Source: Liolophura sinensis (lineage: Eukaryota > Mollusca > Polyplacophora > Chitonida > Chitonidae). From it: a stretch of DNA of 64,000 nt. The notes beneath the pieces were generated by a model that saw only the letters and a list, made by a program, of their open reading frames with translations, did no database searches and was not told where the DNA came from. A program made the position numbers and the translations under genes. Shown in pieces: positions 50,501-63,254 of the stretch (its first letter is position 1; each line of letters begins with the position of its first letter). The stretch spans positions 1 through 64,000 of the forward strand of contig NW_027017991.1 of NCBI RefSeq assembly GCF_032854445.1. The letters run 5' to 3'.

Positions 50501-51701
50501 CGTATTTTGTGACGAGAAATCGAATGGTGCAAACCGCGTTGCTCTCCGACCAATACTTTTGGCTGTAGCCACAAATGAATAATCAATGATGTCAAGATCA
50601 CGTGCCCAGCAACGGCTCTTACTCCATGGAAACCAAGGAAATTTGCAATTTTTCAACAGCTGGAGATGCCTGGCCCAATTGCGCATCCTTTGGCACCTTA
50701 TTGATGTGGGTCAGTGTTCAATTGTACTTTTTACAGCGGATTGTATCAAGTACCTTGTGTTTTTTTTATATACAAATGGTGTGGTTTTTCTACATGTAGA
50801 TAAAGACATTGAGTTTGTCTTCGACTTAGAAGTAAGACATTTGTTGGGTGAGTTAAATAGGCTTGGCCCAAAGATTTGACGTCGTCTGGGCTACCGAAGG
50901 GCACATAACTTATAATGAAAAGTTGAATATAGTAATGACCAGTCGCGATTGTACATAGTTAATGTAGCCGATTTCAATTAGCAAAAAGACCAGGCAAAAA
51001 TCCAAAAGTGGAAAAACTGTTCCAATGCTGCTGGTAAGAGGCTAATCCGACGTATTTTGTGACGAGAAATCGAATGGTGCAAACCGCGTTGCTCTCCGAC
51101 CAATACTTTTGGCTGTAGCCACAAGTGAATAATCAATGATGTCAAGATCACGTGCCCAGCAACGGCTCTTACTCCATGGAAACCAAGGAAATTTGCAATT
51201 TTTCAACAGCTGGAGATGCCTGGCCCAATTGCGCATCCTTTGGCACCTTATTGATGTGGGTCAGTGTTCAATTGTACTTTTTACAGCGGATTGTATCAAG
51301 TACCTTGTGTTTTTTTTATATACAAATGGTGTGGTTTTTCTACATGTAGATAAAGACATTGAGTTTGTCTTCGACTTAGAAGTAAGACATTTGTTGGGTG
51401 AGTTAAATGGGCTTGGCCCAAAGATTTGACGTCGTCTGGGCTACCGAAGGGCACATAACTTATAATGAAAAGTTGAATATAGTAATGACCAGTCGCGATT
51501 GTACATAGTTAATGTAGCCGATTTCAATTAGCAAAAAGACCAGGCAAAAATCCAAAAGTGGAAAAACTGTTCCAATGCTGCTGGTAAGAGGCTAATCCGA
51601 CGTATTTTGTGACGAGAAATCGAATGGTGCAAACCGCGTTGCTCTCCGACCAATACTTTTGGCTGTAGCCACAAGTGAATAATCAATGATGTCAAGATCA
51701 C
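44549..51701. repeat. Trimeric HOR domain tagged by TTCGTCTTAG
   Basis: The trimer is a T9/TTAGGAG unit (44549, 47850, 49501), then a unit with the private A-to-T change TTCGTCTTAG (45100, 48401, 50052; changed bases 45322, 48623 and 50274, each at offset 222), then a unit ending in CACAAGTGAAT (45650, 48951, 50602). Three other units (46200, 46750, 47300) sit between the first and second trimer. One extra CAAGTGAAT unit (51152) follows the third. Two of the T9 units share GAAAAATTG and CATAGCTAATGTATCC, also seen at 41247 and 42348. Confidence 0.85.
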
Positions 51702-52255
51702 GTGCCCAGCAACGGCTCTTACTCCATGGAAACCAAGGAAATTTGCAATTTTTCAACAGCTGGAGATGGATGCCTGGCCCAATTGCGCATCCTTTGGCAC
51801 CTTATTGATGTGGGTCAGTGTTCAATTGTACTTTTTACAGCGGACTGTATCAAGTACCTTGTGTTTTTTTTATATACAAATGGTGTGGTTTTTCTACATG
51901 TAGATAAAGACATTGAGTTTGTCTTCGACTTAGAAGTAAGACATTTGCTGGGTGAGTTAAATGGGCTTGGCCCAAAGATTTGACGTCGTCTGGGCTACCG
52001 AAGGGCACATAACTTATAATGAAAAGTTGAATATAGTAATGACCAGTCGCGATTGTACATAGTTAATGTAGCCGATTTCAATTCGCAAAAAGACCAGGCA
52101 AAAATCCAAAAGTAGAAAAACTGTTCCAATGCTGCTGGTAAGAGGCTAATCCGACGTATTTTGTGACGAGAAATCGAATGGTGCAAACCGCGTTGCTCTC
52201 CGACCAATACTTTTGGCTGTAGCCACAAATGAATAATCAATGATGTCAAGATCAC
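51702..52255. repeat. Monomer with a 4-bp tandem duplication (554 bp)
   Basis: This copy reads GAGATGGATGCCTGG where others read GAGATGCCTGG, a duplication of GATG near 51766-51773. It is the only multi-base indel I found in the window. Otherwise the unit matches 56654 and 61602 at the main diagnostic sites (CGGACTG, ACCTTGTG, GCTGGG, CAATTCGC, GTAGAA), so it may be the left edge of the 9-monomer HOR. Confidence 0.85.
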
Positions 52256-55200
52256 GTGCCCAGCAACGGCTCTTACTCCATGGAAACCAAGGAAATTTGC
52301 AATTTTTCAACAGCTGGAGATGCCTGGCCCAATTGCGCATCCTTTGGCACCTTATTGATGTGGGTCAGTGTTCAATTGTACTTTTTACAGCGGATTGTAT
52401 CAAGTACCTTTTGTTTTTTTTATATACAAATGGTGTGGTTTTTCTACATGTAGATAAAGACATTGAGTTTGTCTTCGACTTAGAAGTAAGACATTTGTTG
52501 GGTTAGTTAAATGGGCTTGGCCCAAAGATTTGACGTCGTCTGGGCTACCGAAGGGCACATAACTTATAATGAAAAGTTGAATATAGTAATGACCAGTCGC
52601 GATTGTACATAGTTAATGTAGCCGATTTCAATTCGCAAAAAGACCAGGCAAAAATCCAAAAGTAGAAAAACTGTTCCAATGCTGCTGGTAAGAGGCTAAT
52701 CCGACGTATTTTGTGACGAGAAATCGAATGGTGCAAACCGCGTTGCTCTCCGACCAATACTTTTGGCTGTAGCCACAAATGAATAATCAATGATGTCAAG
52801 ATCACGTGCCCAGCAACGGCTCTTACTCCATGGAAACCAAGGAAATTTGCAATTTTTCAACAGCTGGAGATGCCTGGCCCAATTGCGCATCCTTTGGCAC
52901 CTTATTGATGTGGGTCAGTGTTCAATTGTACTTTTTACAGCGGATTGTATCAAGTACCTTTTGTTTTTTTATATACAAATGGTGTGGTTTTTCTACATGT
53001 AGATAAAGACATTGAGTTTGTCTTCGATTTAGAAGTAAGACATTTGTTGGGTGAGTTAAATGGGCTTGGCCCAAAGATTTGACGTCGTCTGGGCTACCGA
53101 AGGGCACATAACTTATAATGAAAAGTTGAATATAGTAATGACCAGTAGCGATTTTACATAGTTAATGTAGCCGATTTCAATTCGCAAAAGACCAGGCAAA
53201 AATCCAAAAGTAGAAAAACTGTTCCAATGCTGTTGGTAAGATGCTAATCCGACGTATTTTGTGACGAGAAATCGAATGGTGCAAACCGCGTTGCTCTCCG
53301 ACCAATACTTTTGGCTGTAGCCACAAATGAATAATCAATGATGTCAAGATCACGTGCCCAGCAACGGCTCTTACTCCATGGAAACCAAGGAAATTTGCAA
53401 TTTTTCAACAGCTGGAGATGCCTGGCCCAATTGCGCATCCTTTGGCACCTTATTGATGTGGGTCAGTGTTCAATTGTACTTTTTACAGCGGATTGTATCA
53501 AGTACCTTTTGTTTTTTTATATACAAATGGTGTGGTTTTTCTACATGTAGATAAAGACATTGAGTTTGTCTTCGACTTAGAAGTAAGACATTTGTTGGGT
53601 GAGTTAAATGGGCTTGGCCCAAAGATTTGACGTCGTCTGGGCTACCGAAGGGCACATAACTTATAATGAAAAGTTGAATATAGTAATGACCAGTCGCGAT
53701 TGTACATAGTTAATGTAGCCGATTTCAATTAGCAAAAAGACCAGGCAAAAATCCAAAAGTGGAAAAACTGTTCCAATGCTGCTGGTAAGAGGCTAATCCG
53801 ACGTATTTTGTGACGAGAAATCGAATGGTGCAAACCGCGTTGCTCTCCGACCAATACTTTTGGCTGTAGCCACAAATGAATAATCAATGATGTCAAGATC
53901 ACGTGCCCAGCAACGGCTCTTACTCCATGGAAACCAAGGAAATTTGCAATTTTTTAACAGCTGGAGATGCCTGGCCCAATTGCGCATCCTTTGGCACCTT
54001 ATTGATGTGGGTCAGTGTTCAATTGTACTTTTTACAGCGGACTGTATCAAGTACCTTGTGTTTTTTTTATATACAAATGGTGTGGTTTTTCTACATGTAG
54101 ATAAAGACATTGAGTTTGTCTTCGACTTAGAAGTAAGACATTTGCTGGGTGAGTTAAATGGGCTTGGCCCAAAGATTTGACGTCGTCTGGGCTACCGAAG
54201 GGCACATAACTTATAATGAAAAGTTGAATATAGTAATGACCAGTCGCGATTGTACATAGTTAATGTAGCCGATTTCAATTCGCAAAAAGACCAGGCAAAA
54301 ATCCAAAAGTAGAAAAACTGTTCCAATGCTGCTGGTAAGAGGCTAATCCGACGTATTTTGTGACGAGAAATCGAATGGTGCAAACCGCGTTGCTCTCCGA
54401 CCAATACTTTTGGCTGTAGCCACAAATGAATAATCAATGATGTCAAGATCACGTGCCCAGCAACGGCTCTTACTCCATGGAAACCAAGGAAATTTGCAAT
54501 TTTTCAACAGCTGGAGATGCCTGGCCCAATTGCGCATCCTTTGGCACCTTATTGATGTGGGTCAGTGTTCAATTGTACTTTTTACAGCGGATTGTATCAA
54601 GTACCTTTTGTTTTTTTTATATACAAATGGTGTGGTTTTTCTACATGTAGATAAAGACATTGAGTTTGTCTTCGATTTAGGAGTAAGACATTTGCTGGGT
54701 GAGTTAAATGGGCTTGGCCCAAAGATTTGACGTCGTCTGGGCTACCGAAGGGCACATAACTTATAATGAAATGTTGAATATAGTAATGACCAGTCGCGAT
54801 TGTACATAGTTAATGTAGCCGATTTCAATTAGCAAAAAGACCAGGCAAAAAATCCAAATGTGGAAAAACTGTTCCAATGCTGTTGGTAAGAGGCTAATCC
54901 GACGTATTTTGTGACGAGAAATCGAATGGTGCAAACCGCGTTGCTCTCCGACCAATACTTTTGGCTGTAGCCACAAATGAATAATCAATGATGTCAAGAT
55001 CACGTGCCCAGCAACGGCTCTTACTCCATGGAAACCAAGGAAATTTGCAATTTTTCAACAGCTGGAGATGCCTGGCCCAATTGCGCATCCTTTGGCACCT
55101 TATTGATGTGGGTCAGTGTTCAATTGTACTTTTTACAGCGGATTGTATCAAGTACCTTTTGTTTTTTTTACATACAAATGGTGTGGTTTTTCTACATGTA

Positions 55201-57203
55201 GATAAAGACATTGAGTTTGTCTTCGACTTAGAAGTAAGACATTTGTTGGGTGAGTTAAATGGGCTTGGCCCAAAGATTTGACGTCGTCTGGGCTACCGAA
55301 GGGCACATAATTTATAATGAAAAGTTGAATATAGTAATGACCAGTCGCGATTGTACATAGTTAATGTAGCCGATTTCAATTCGCAAAAAGACCAGGCAAA
55401 AATCCAAAAGTGGAAAAACTGTTCCAATGCTGTTGGTAAGAGGCTAATCCGACGTATTTTGTGACGAGAAATCGAATGGTGCAAACCGTGTTGCTCTCCG
55501 ACCAATACTTTTGGCTGTAGCCACAAATGAATAATCAATGATGTCAAGATCACGTGCCCAGCAACGGCTCTTACTCCATGGAAACCAAGGAAATTTGCAA
55601 TTTTTCAACAGCTGGAGATGCCTGGCCCAATTGCGCATCCTTTGGCACCTTATTGATGTGGGTCAGTGTTCAATTGTACTTTTTACAGCGGATTGTATCA
55701 AGTACCTTGTGTTTTTTTTTATATACAAATGGTGTGGTTTTTCTACATGTAGATAAAGACATTGAGTTTGTCTTCGACTTAGAAGTAAGACATTTGTTGG
55801 GTGAGTTAAATGGGCTTGGCCCAAAGATTTGACGTCGTCTGGGCTACCGAAGGGCACATAACTTATAATGAAAAGTTGAATATAGTAATGACCAGTCGCG
55901 ATTGTACATAGTTAATGTAGCCGATTTCAATTCGCAAAAAGACCAGGCAAAAATCCAAAAGTAGAAAAACTGTTCCAATGCTGCTGGTAAGAGGCTAATC
56001 CGACGTATTTTGTGACGAGAAATCGAATGGTGCAAACCGCGTTGCTCTCCGACCAATACTTTTGGCTGTAGCCACAAATGAATAATCAATGATGTCAAGA
56101 TCACGTGCCCAGCAACGGCTCTTACTCCATGGAAACCAAGGAAATTTGCAATTTTTCAACAGCTGGAGATGCCTGGCCCAATTGCGCATCCTTTGGCACC
56201 TTATTGATGTGGGTCAGTGTTCAATTGTACTTTTTACAGCGGATTGTATCAAGTACCTTTTGTTTTTTTATATACAAATGGTGTGGTTTTTCTACATGTA
56301 GATAAAGACATTGAGTTTTTCTTCGACTTAGAAGTAAGACATTTGTTGGGTGAGTTAAATGGGCTTGGCCCAAAGATTTGACGTCGTCTGGGCTACCGAA
56401 GGGCACATAACTTATAATGAAAAGTTGAATATAGTAATGACCAGTCGCGATTGTACATAGTTAATGTAGCCGATTTCAATTCGCAAAAAGACCAGGCAAA
56501 AATCCAAAAGTGGAAAAACTGTTCCAATGCTGCTGGTAAGAGGCTAATCCGACGTATTTTGTGACGAGAAATCGAATGGTGCAAACCGCGTTGCTCTCCG
56601 ACCAATACTTTTGGCTGTAGCCACAAATGAATAATCAATGATGTCAAGATCACGTGCCCAGCAACGACTCTTACTCCATGGAAACCAAGGAAATTTGCAA
56701 TTTTTCAACAGCTGGAGATGCCTGGCCCAATTGCGCATCCTTTGGCACCTTATTGATGTGGGTCAGTGTTCAATTGTACTTTTTACAGCGGACTGTATCA
56801 AGTACCTTGTGTTTTTTTTATATACAAATGGTGTGGTTTTTCTACATGTAGATAAAGACATTGAGTTTGTCTTCGACTTAGAAGTAAGACATTTGCTGGG
56901 TGAGTTAAATGGGCTTGGCCCAAAGATTTGACGTCGTCTGGGCTACCGAAGGGCACATAACTTATAATGAAAAGTTGAATATAGTAATGACCAGTCGCGA
57001 TTGTACATAGTTAATGTAGCCGATTTCAATTCGCAAAAAGACCAGGCAAAAATCCAAAAGTAGAAAAACTGTTCCAATGCTGCTGGTAAGAGGCTAATCC
57101 GACGTATTTTGTGACGAGAAATCGAATGGTGCAAACCGCGTTGCTCTCCGACCAATACTTTTGGCTGTAGCCACAAATGAATAATCAATGATGTCAAGAT
57201 CAC
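52256..57203. repeat. 9-monomer HOR, copy 1 (4,948 bp)
   Basis: The units start at 52256, 52806, 53354, 53903, 54453, 55004, 55554, 56105 and 56654. Ordered private markers: GGGTTAGTT (52504), TTCGATTTAG with AGTAGCGATTTTACAT (53147, 53154), a deleted A in CGCAAAAGACC and AAGATGCTA, TTTTTTAAC (53955), TTCGATTTAGGAG with CAAATGTGG, TTTACATAC with CATAATTTAT and ACCGTGTTG, a unit of the common GTAGAA type, GAGTTTTTCTTC, and GCAACGACTC. All of these recur 4,947-4,950 bp to the right. Confidence 0.9.
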
Positions 57204-60200
57204 GTGCCCAGCAACGGCTCTTACTCCATGGAAACCAAGGAAATTTGCAATTTTTCAACAGCTGGAGATGCCTGGCCCAATTGCGCATCCTTTGGCACCT
57301 TATTGATGTGGGTCAGTGTTCAATTGTACTTTTTACAGCGGATTGTATCAAGTACCTTTTGTTTTTTTTATATACAAATGGTGTGGTTTTTCTACATGTA
57401 GATAAAGACATTGAGTTTGTCTTCGACTTAGAAGTAAGACATTTGTTGGGTTAGTTAAATGGGCTTGGCCCAAAGATTTGACGTCGTCTGGGCTACCGAA
57501 GGGCACATAACTTATAATGAAAAGTTGAATATAGTAATGACCAGTCGCGATTGTACATAGTTAATGTAGCCGATTTCAATTCGCAAAAAGACCAGGCAAA
57601 AATCCAAAAGTAGAAAAACTGTTCCAATGCTGCTGGTAAGAGGCTAATCCGACGTATTTTGTGACGAGAAATCGAATGGTGCAAACCGCGTTGCTCTCCG
57701 ACCAATACTTTTGGCTGTAGCCACAAATGAATAATCAATGATGTCAAGATCACGTGCCCAGCAACGGCTCTTACTCCATGGAAACCAAGGAAATTTGCAA
57801 TTTTTCAACAGCTGGAGATGCCTGGCCCAATTGCGCATCCTTTGGCACCTTATTGATGTGGGTCAGTGTTCAATTGTACTTTTTACAGCGGATTGTATCA
57901 AGTACCTTTTGTTTTTTTATATACAAATGGTGTGGTTTTTCTACATGTAGATAAAGACATTGAGTTTGTCTTCGATTTAGAAGTAAGACATTTGTTGGGT
58001 GAGTTAAATGGGCTTGGCCCAAAGATTTGACGTCGTCTGGGCTACCGAAGGGCACATAACTTATAATGAAAAGTTGAATATAGTAATGACCAGTAGCGAT
58101 TTTACATAGTTAATGTAGCCGATTTCAATTCGCAAAAGACCAGGCAAAAATCCAAAAGTAGAAAAACTGTTCCAATGCTGTTGGTAAGATGCTAATCCGA
58201 CGTATTTTGTGACGAGAAATCGAATGGTGCAAACCGCGTTGCTCTCCGACCAATACTTTTGGCTGTAGCCACAAATGAATAATCAATGATGTCAAGATCA
58301 CGTGCCCAGCAACGGCTCTTACCTCCATGGAAACCAAGGAAATTTGCAATTTTTCAACAGCTGGAGATGCCTGGCCCAATTGCGCATCCTTTGGCACCTT
58401 ATTGATGTGGGTCAGTGTTCAATTGTACTTTTTACAGCGGATTGTATCAAGTACCTTTTGTTTTTTTTATATACAAATGGTGTGGTTTTTCTACATGTAG
58501 ATAAAGACATTGAGTTTGTCTTCGACTTAGAAGTAAGACATTTGTTGGGTGAGTTAAATGGGCTTGGCCCAAAGATTTGACGTCGTCTGGGCTACCGAAG
58601 GGCACATAACTTATAATGAAAAGTTGAATATAGTAATGACCAGTCGCGATTGTACATAGTTAATGTAGCCGATTTCAATTAGCAAAAAGACCAGGCAAAA
58701 ATCCAAAAGTGGAAAAACTGTTCCAATGCTGCTGGTAAGAGGCTAATCCGACGTATTTTGTGACGAGAAATCGAATGGTGCAAACCGCGTTGCTCTCCGA
58801 CCAATACTTTTGGCTGTAGCCACAAATGAATAATCAATGATGTCAAGATCACGTGCCCAGCAACGGCTCTTACTCCATGGAAACCAAGGAAATTTGCAAT
58901 TTTTTAACAGCTGGAGATGCCTGGCCCAATTGCGCATCCTTTGGCACCTTATTGATGTGGGTCAGTGTTCAATTGTACTTTTTACAGCGGACTGTATCAA
59001 GTACCTTGTGTTTTTTTTATATACAAATGGTGTGGTTTTTCTACATGTAGATAAAGACATTGAGTTTGTCTTCGACTTAGAAGTAAGACATTTGCTGGGT
59101 GAGTTAAATGGGCTTGGCCCAAAGATTTGACGTCGTCTGGGCTACCGAAGGGCACATAACTTATAATGAAAAGTTGAATATAGTAATGACCAGTCGCGAT
59201 TGTACATAGTTAATGTAGCCGATTTCAATTCGCAAAAAGACCAGGCAAAAATCCAAAAGTAGAAAAACTGTTCCAATGCTGCTGGTAAGAGGCTAATCCG
59301 ACGTATTTTGTGACGAGAAATCGAATGGTGCAAACCGCGTTGCTCTCCGACCAATACTTTTGGCTGTAGCCACAAATGAATAATCAATGATGTCAAGATC
59401 ACGTGCCCAGCAACGGCTCTTACTCCATGGAAACCAAGGAAATTTGCAATTTTTCAACAGCTGGAGATGCCTGGCCCAATTGCGCATCCTTTGGCACCTT
59501 ATTGATGTGGGTCAGTGTTCAATTGTACTTTTTACAGCGGATTGTATCAAGTACCTTTTGTTTTTTTTATATACAAATGGTGTGGTTTTTCTACATGTAG
59601 ATAAAGACATTGAGTTTGTCTTCGATTTAGGAGTAAGACATTTGCTGGGTGAGTTAAATGGGCTTGGCCCAAAGATTTGACGTCGTCTGGGCTACCGAAG
59701 GGCACATAACTTATAATGAAATGTTGAATATAGTAATGACCAGTCGCGATTGTACATAGTTAATGTAGCCGATTTCAATTAGCAAAAAGACCAGGCAAAA
59801 ATCCAAATGTGGAAAAACTGTTCCAATGCTGTTGGTAAGAGGCTAATCCGACGTATTTTGTGACGAGAAATCGAATGGTGCAAACCGCGTTGCTCTCCGA
59901 CCAATACTTTTGGCTGTAGCCACAAATGAATAATCAATGATGTCAAGATCACGTGCCCAGCAACGGCTCTTACTCCATGGAAACCAAGGAAATTTGCAAT
60001 TTTTCAACAGCTGGAGATGCCTGGCCCAATTGCGCATCCTTTGGCACCTTATTGATGTGGGTCAGTGTTCAATTGTACTTTTTACAGCGGATTGTATCAA
60101 GTACCTTTTGTTTTTTTTACATACAAATGGTGGGGTTTTTCTACATGTAGATAAAGACATTGAGTTTGTCTTCGACTTAGAAGTAAGACATTTGTTGGGT

Positions 60201-62151
60201 GAGTTAAATGGCTTGGCCCAAAGATTTGACGTCGTCTGGGCTACCGAAGGGCACATAATTTATAATGAAAAGTTGAATATAGTAATGACCAGTCCGCGAT
60301 TGTACATAGTTAATGTAGCCGATTTCAATTCGCAAAAAGACCAGGCAAAAATCCAAAAGTGGAAAAACTGTTCCAATGCTGTTGGTAAGAGGCTAATCCG
60401 ACGTATTTTGTGACGAGAAATCGAATGGTGCAAACCGTGTTGCTCTCCGACCAATACTTTTGGCTGTAGCCACAAATGAATAATCAATGATGTCAAGATC
60501 ACGTGCCCAGCAACGGCTCTTACTCCATGGAAACCAAGGAAATTTGCAATTTTTCAACAGCTGGAGATGCCTGGCCCAATTGCGCATCCTTTGGCACCTT
60601 ATTGATGTGGGTCAGTGTTCAATTGTACTTTTTACAGCGGATTGTATCAAGTACCTTGTGTTTTTTTTATATACAAATGGTGTGGTTTTTCTACATGTAG
60701 ATAAAGACATTGAGTTTGTCTTCGACTTAGAAGTAAGACATTTGTTGGGTGAGTTAAATGGGCTTGGCCCAAAGATTTGACGTCGTCTGGGCTACCGAAG
60801 GGCACATAACTTATAATGAAAGTTGAATATAGTAATGACCAGTCGCGATTGTACATAGTTAATGTAGCCGATTCAATTCGCAAAAAGACCAGGCAAAAAT
60901 CCAAAAGTAGAAAAACTGTTCCAATGCTGCTGGTAAGAGGCTAATCCGACGTATTTGTGACGAGAAATCGAATGGTGCAAACCCGCGTTGCTCTCCCGAC
61001 CAATACTTTTGGCTGTAGCCACAAATGAATAATCAATGATGTCAAGATCACGTGCCCAGCAACGGCTCTTACTCCATGGAAACCAAGGAAATTTGCAATT
61101 TTTCAACAGCTGGAGATGCTGGCCCAATTGCGCATCCTTTGGCACCTTATTGATGTGGGTCAGTGTTCAATTGTACTTTTTACAGCGGATTGTATCAAGT
61201 ACCTTTTGTTTTTTTATATACAAATGGTGTGGTTTTTCTACATGTAGATAAAGACATTGAGTTTTTCTTCGACTTAGAAGTAAGACATTTGTTGGGTGAG
61301 TTAAATGGGCTTGGCCCAAAGATTTGACGTCGTCTGGGCTACCGAAGGGCACATAACTTATAATGAAAAGTTGAATATAGTAATGACCAGTCGCGATTGT
61401 ACATAGTTAATGTAGCCGATTTCAATTCGCAAAAAGACCAGGCAAAAATCCAAAAGTGGAAAAACTGTTCCAATGGCTGCTGGTAAGAGGCTAATCCGAC
61501 GTATTTTTGTGACGAGAATCGAATGGTGCAAACCGCGTTGCTCCTCCGACCAATACTTTTGGCTGTAGCCACAAATGAATAATCAATGATGTCAAGATCA
61601 CGTGCCCAGCAACGACTCTTACTCCATGGAAACCAAGGAAATTTGCAATTTTTCAACAGCTGGAGATGCCTGGCCCAATTGCGCATCCTTTGGCACCTTA
61701 TTGATGTGGGTCCAGTGTTCAATTGTACTTTTTACAGCGGACTGTATCAAGTACCTTGTGTTTTTTTTATATACAAATGGTGTGGTTTTTCTACATGTAG
61801 ATAAAGACATTGAGTTTGTCTTCGACTTAGAAGTAAGACATTTGCTGGGTGAGTTAAATGGGCTTGGCCCAAAGATTTGGACGGTCGTCTGGGCTACCGA
61901 AGGGCACATAACTTATAATGAAAAGTTGAATATAGTAATGACCAGTCGCGATTGTACATAGTTAATGTAGCCGATTTCAATTCGCAAAAGACCAGGCAAA
62001 AATCCAAAAGTAGAAAAACTGTTCCAATGCTGCTGGTAAGAGGCTAATCCGACGTATTTTGTGACGAGAAATCGAATGGTGCAAACCGCGTTGCTCTCCG
62101 ACAATACTTTTGGCTGTAGCCACAAATGATAATCAATGATGTCAAGATCAC
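57204..62151. repeat. 9-monomer HOR, copy 2 (4,948 bp), right part error-rich
   Basis: The units start at 57204, 57754, 58302, 58853, 59403, 59953, 60503, 61052 and 61602. Every private marker of copy 1 is present in the same order, for example GGGTTAGTT (57452), AGTAGCGATTTTACAT (58095, 58102) and TTTTTTAAC (58905). Up to about 60.1 kb the differences are few: an extra C in TTACCTCC near 58322, T8 in place of T7 at 58302, and one A fewer near 59800. From 60.2 kb one-base indels become dense. Copy 2 may be a true duplication or an assembly duplicate. Confidence 0.85.
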
Positions 62152-62885
62152 GTGCCCAGCAACGGCTCTTACTCCATGGAAACCAAGGAAATTTGCAATT
62201 TTTCAACAGCTGGAGATGCCTGGCCCAATTGCGCATCCTTTGGCACCTTATTGATGTGGGTCAGTGTCAATTGTACTTTTTACAGCGGATTGTATCAAGT
62301 ACCTTTTGTTTTTTTTATATACAAATGGTGTGGTTTTTCTACATGTAGATAAAGACATTGAGGTTTGTCTTCGACTTAGAAGTAAGACATTTGTTGGGTG
62401 AGTTAAATGGGCTTGGCCCAAAGATTTGACGTCGTCTGGGCTACCGAAGGGCACATAACTTATAATGAAAAGTTGAATATAGTAATGACCAGTCGCGATT
62501 GTACATAGTTAATGTAGCCGATTTCAATCGGCAAAAAGACCAGGCAAAAATCCAAAAGTAGAAAAACTGTTCCAATGCTGCTGGTAAGAGGCTAATCCGA
62601 CGTATTTTGTGACGAGAAATCGAATGGTGCAAACCGCGTTGCTCTCCGACCAATACTTTTGGCTGTAGCCACAAATGAATAATCAATGATGTCCAAGATC
62701 ACGTGCCCAGCAACGGCTCTTACTCCATGGAAACCAAGGAAATTTGCAATTTTTCAACAGCTGGAGATGCCTGGCCCAATTGCGCATCCTTTGGCACCTT
62801 ATTGATGTGGGTCAGTGTTCAATTGTACTTTTTACAGCGGATTGTATCAAGTACCTTTTGTTTTTTTTATATACCAAATTGGTGT
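60205..62885. other. Error-rich stretch with more than twenty private one-base indels
   Basis: Relative to all other copies, I find single-base insertions or deletions near 60211, 60294, 60821, 60872, 60954, 60982, 60996, 61119, 61476, 61505, 61518, 61543, 61713, 61879, 61883, 61987, 62102, 62128, 62266, 62361, 62692, 62874 and 62879. All but the change near 61987 are private. Many extend or shorten short runs (CC to CCC, AAA to AA). Outside this stretch and the T-run, I saw only about ten one-base indels in 60 kb. The pattern fits uncorrected long-read consensus better than mutation. Confidence 0.85.
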
Positions 62886-63254
62886 GGTTTTTCTACATGT
62901 AGATAAAGACATTGAGTTTGTCTTCGATTTAGAAGTAAGACATTTGTTGGGTGAGTTAAATGGGCTTGGCCCAAAGATTTGACGTCGTCTGGGCTACCGA
63001 AGGGCACATAACTTATAATGAAAAGTTGAATATAGTAATGACCAGTAGCGATTGTACATAGTTAATGTAGCCGATTTCAATTCGCAAAAAGACCAGGCAA
63101 AAATCCAAAAGTAGAAAAACTGTTCCAATGCTGTTGGTAAGATGCTAATCCGACGTATTTTGTGACGAGAAATCGAATGGTGCAAACCGCGTTGCTCTCC
63201 GACCAATACTTTTGGCTGTAGCCACAAATGAATAATCAATGATGTCAAGATCAC
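62152..63254. repeat. Partial third copy of the 9-monomer HOR (two units)
   Basis: The unit at 62152 corresponds to 57204 in type (ACCTTTTG, CAATCGGC in place of CAATTCGC, GTAGAA) but lacks its GGGTTAGTT change. The unit at 62703 matches 57754 with TTCGATTTAG, AGTAGCGATT (63047), GCTGTTGG and AAGATGCTA. It lacks the TTTTACAT change and the deleted A. The next unit (63255) no longer follows the HOR order. Confidence 0.7.

Noticed and set aside
59937-60413. Longest open frame in the window, 158 codons
   Set aside because: It is produced by one-base indels in the error-rich stretch (a missing G near 60211 and an extra C near 60294), which fuse frames that are separate in every other copy.
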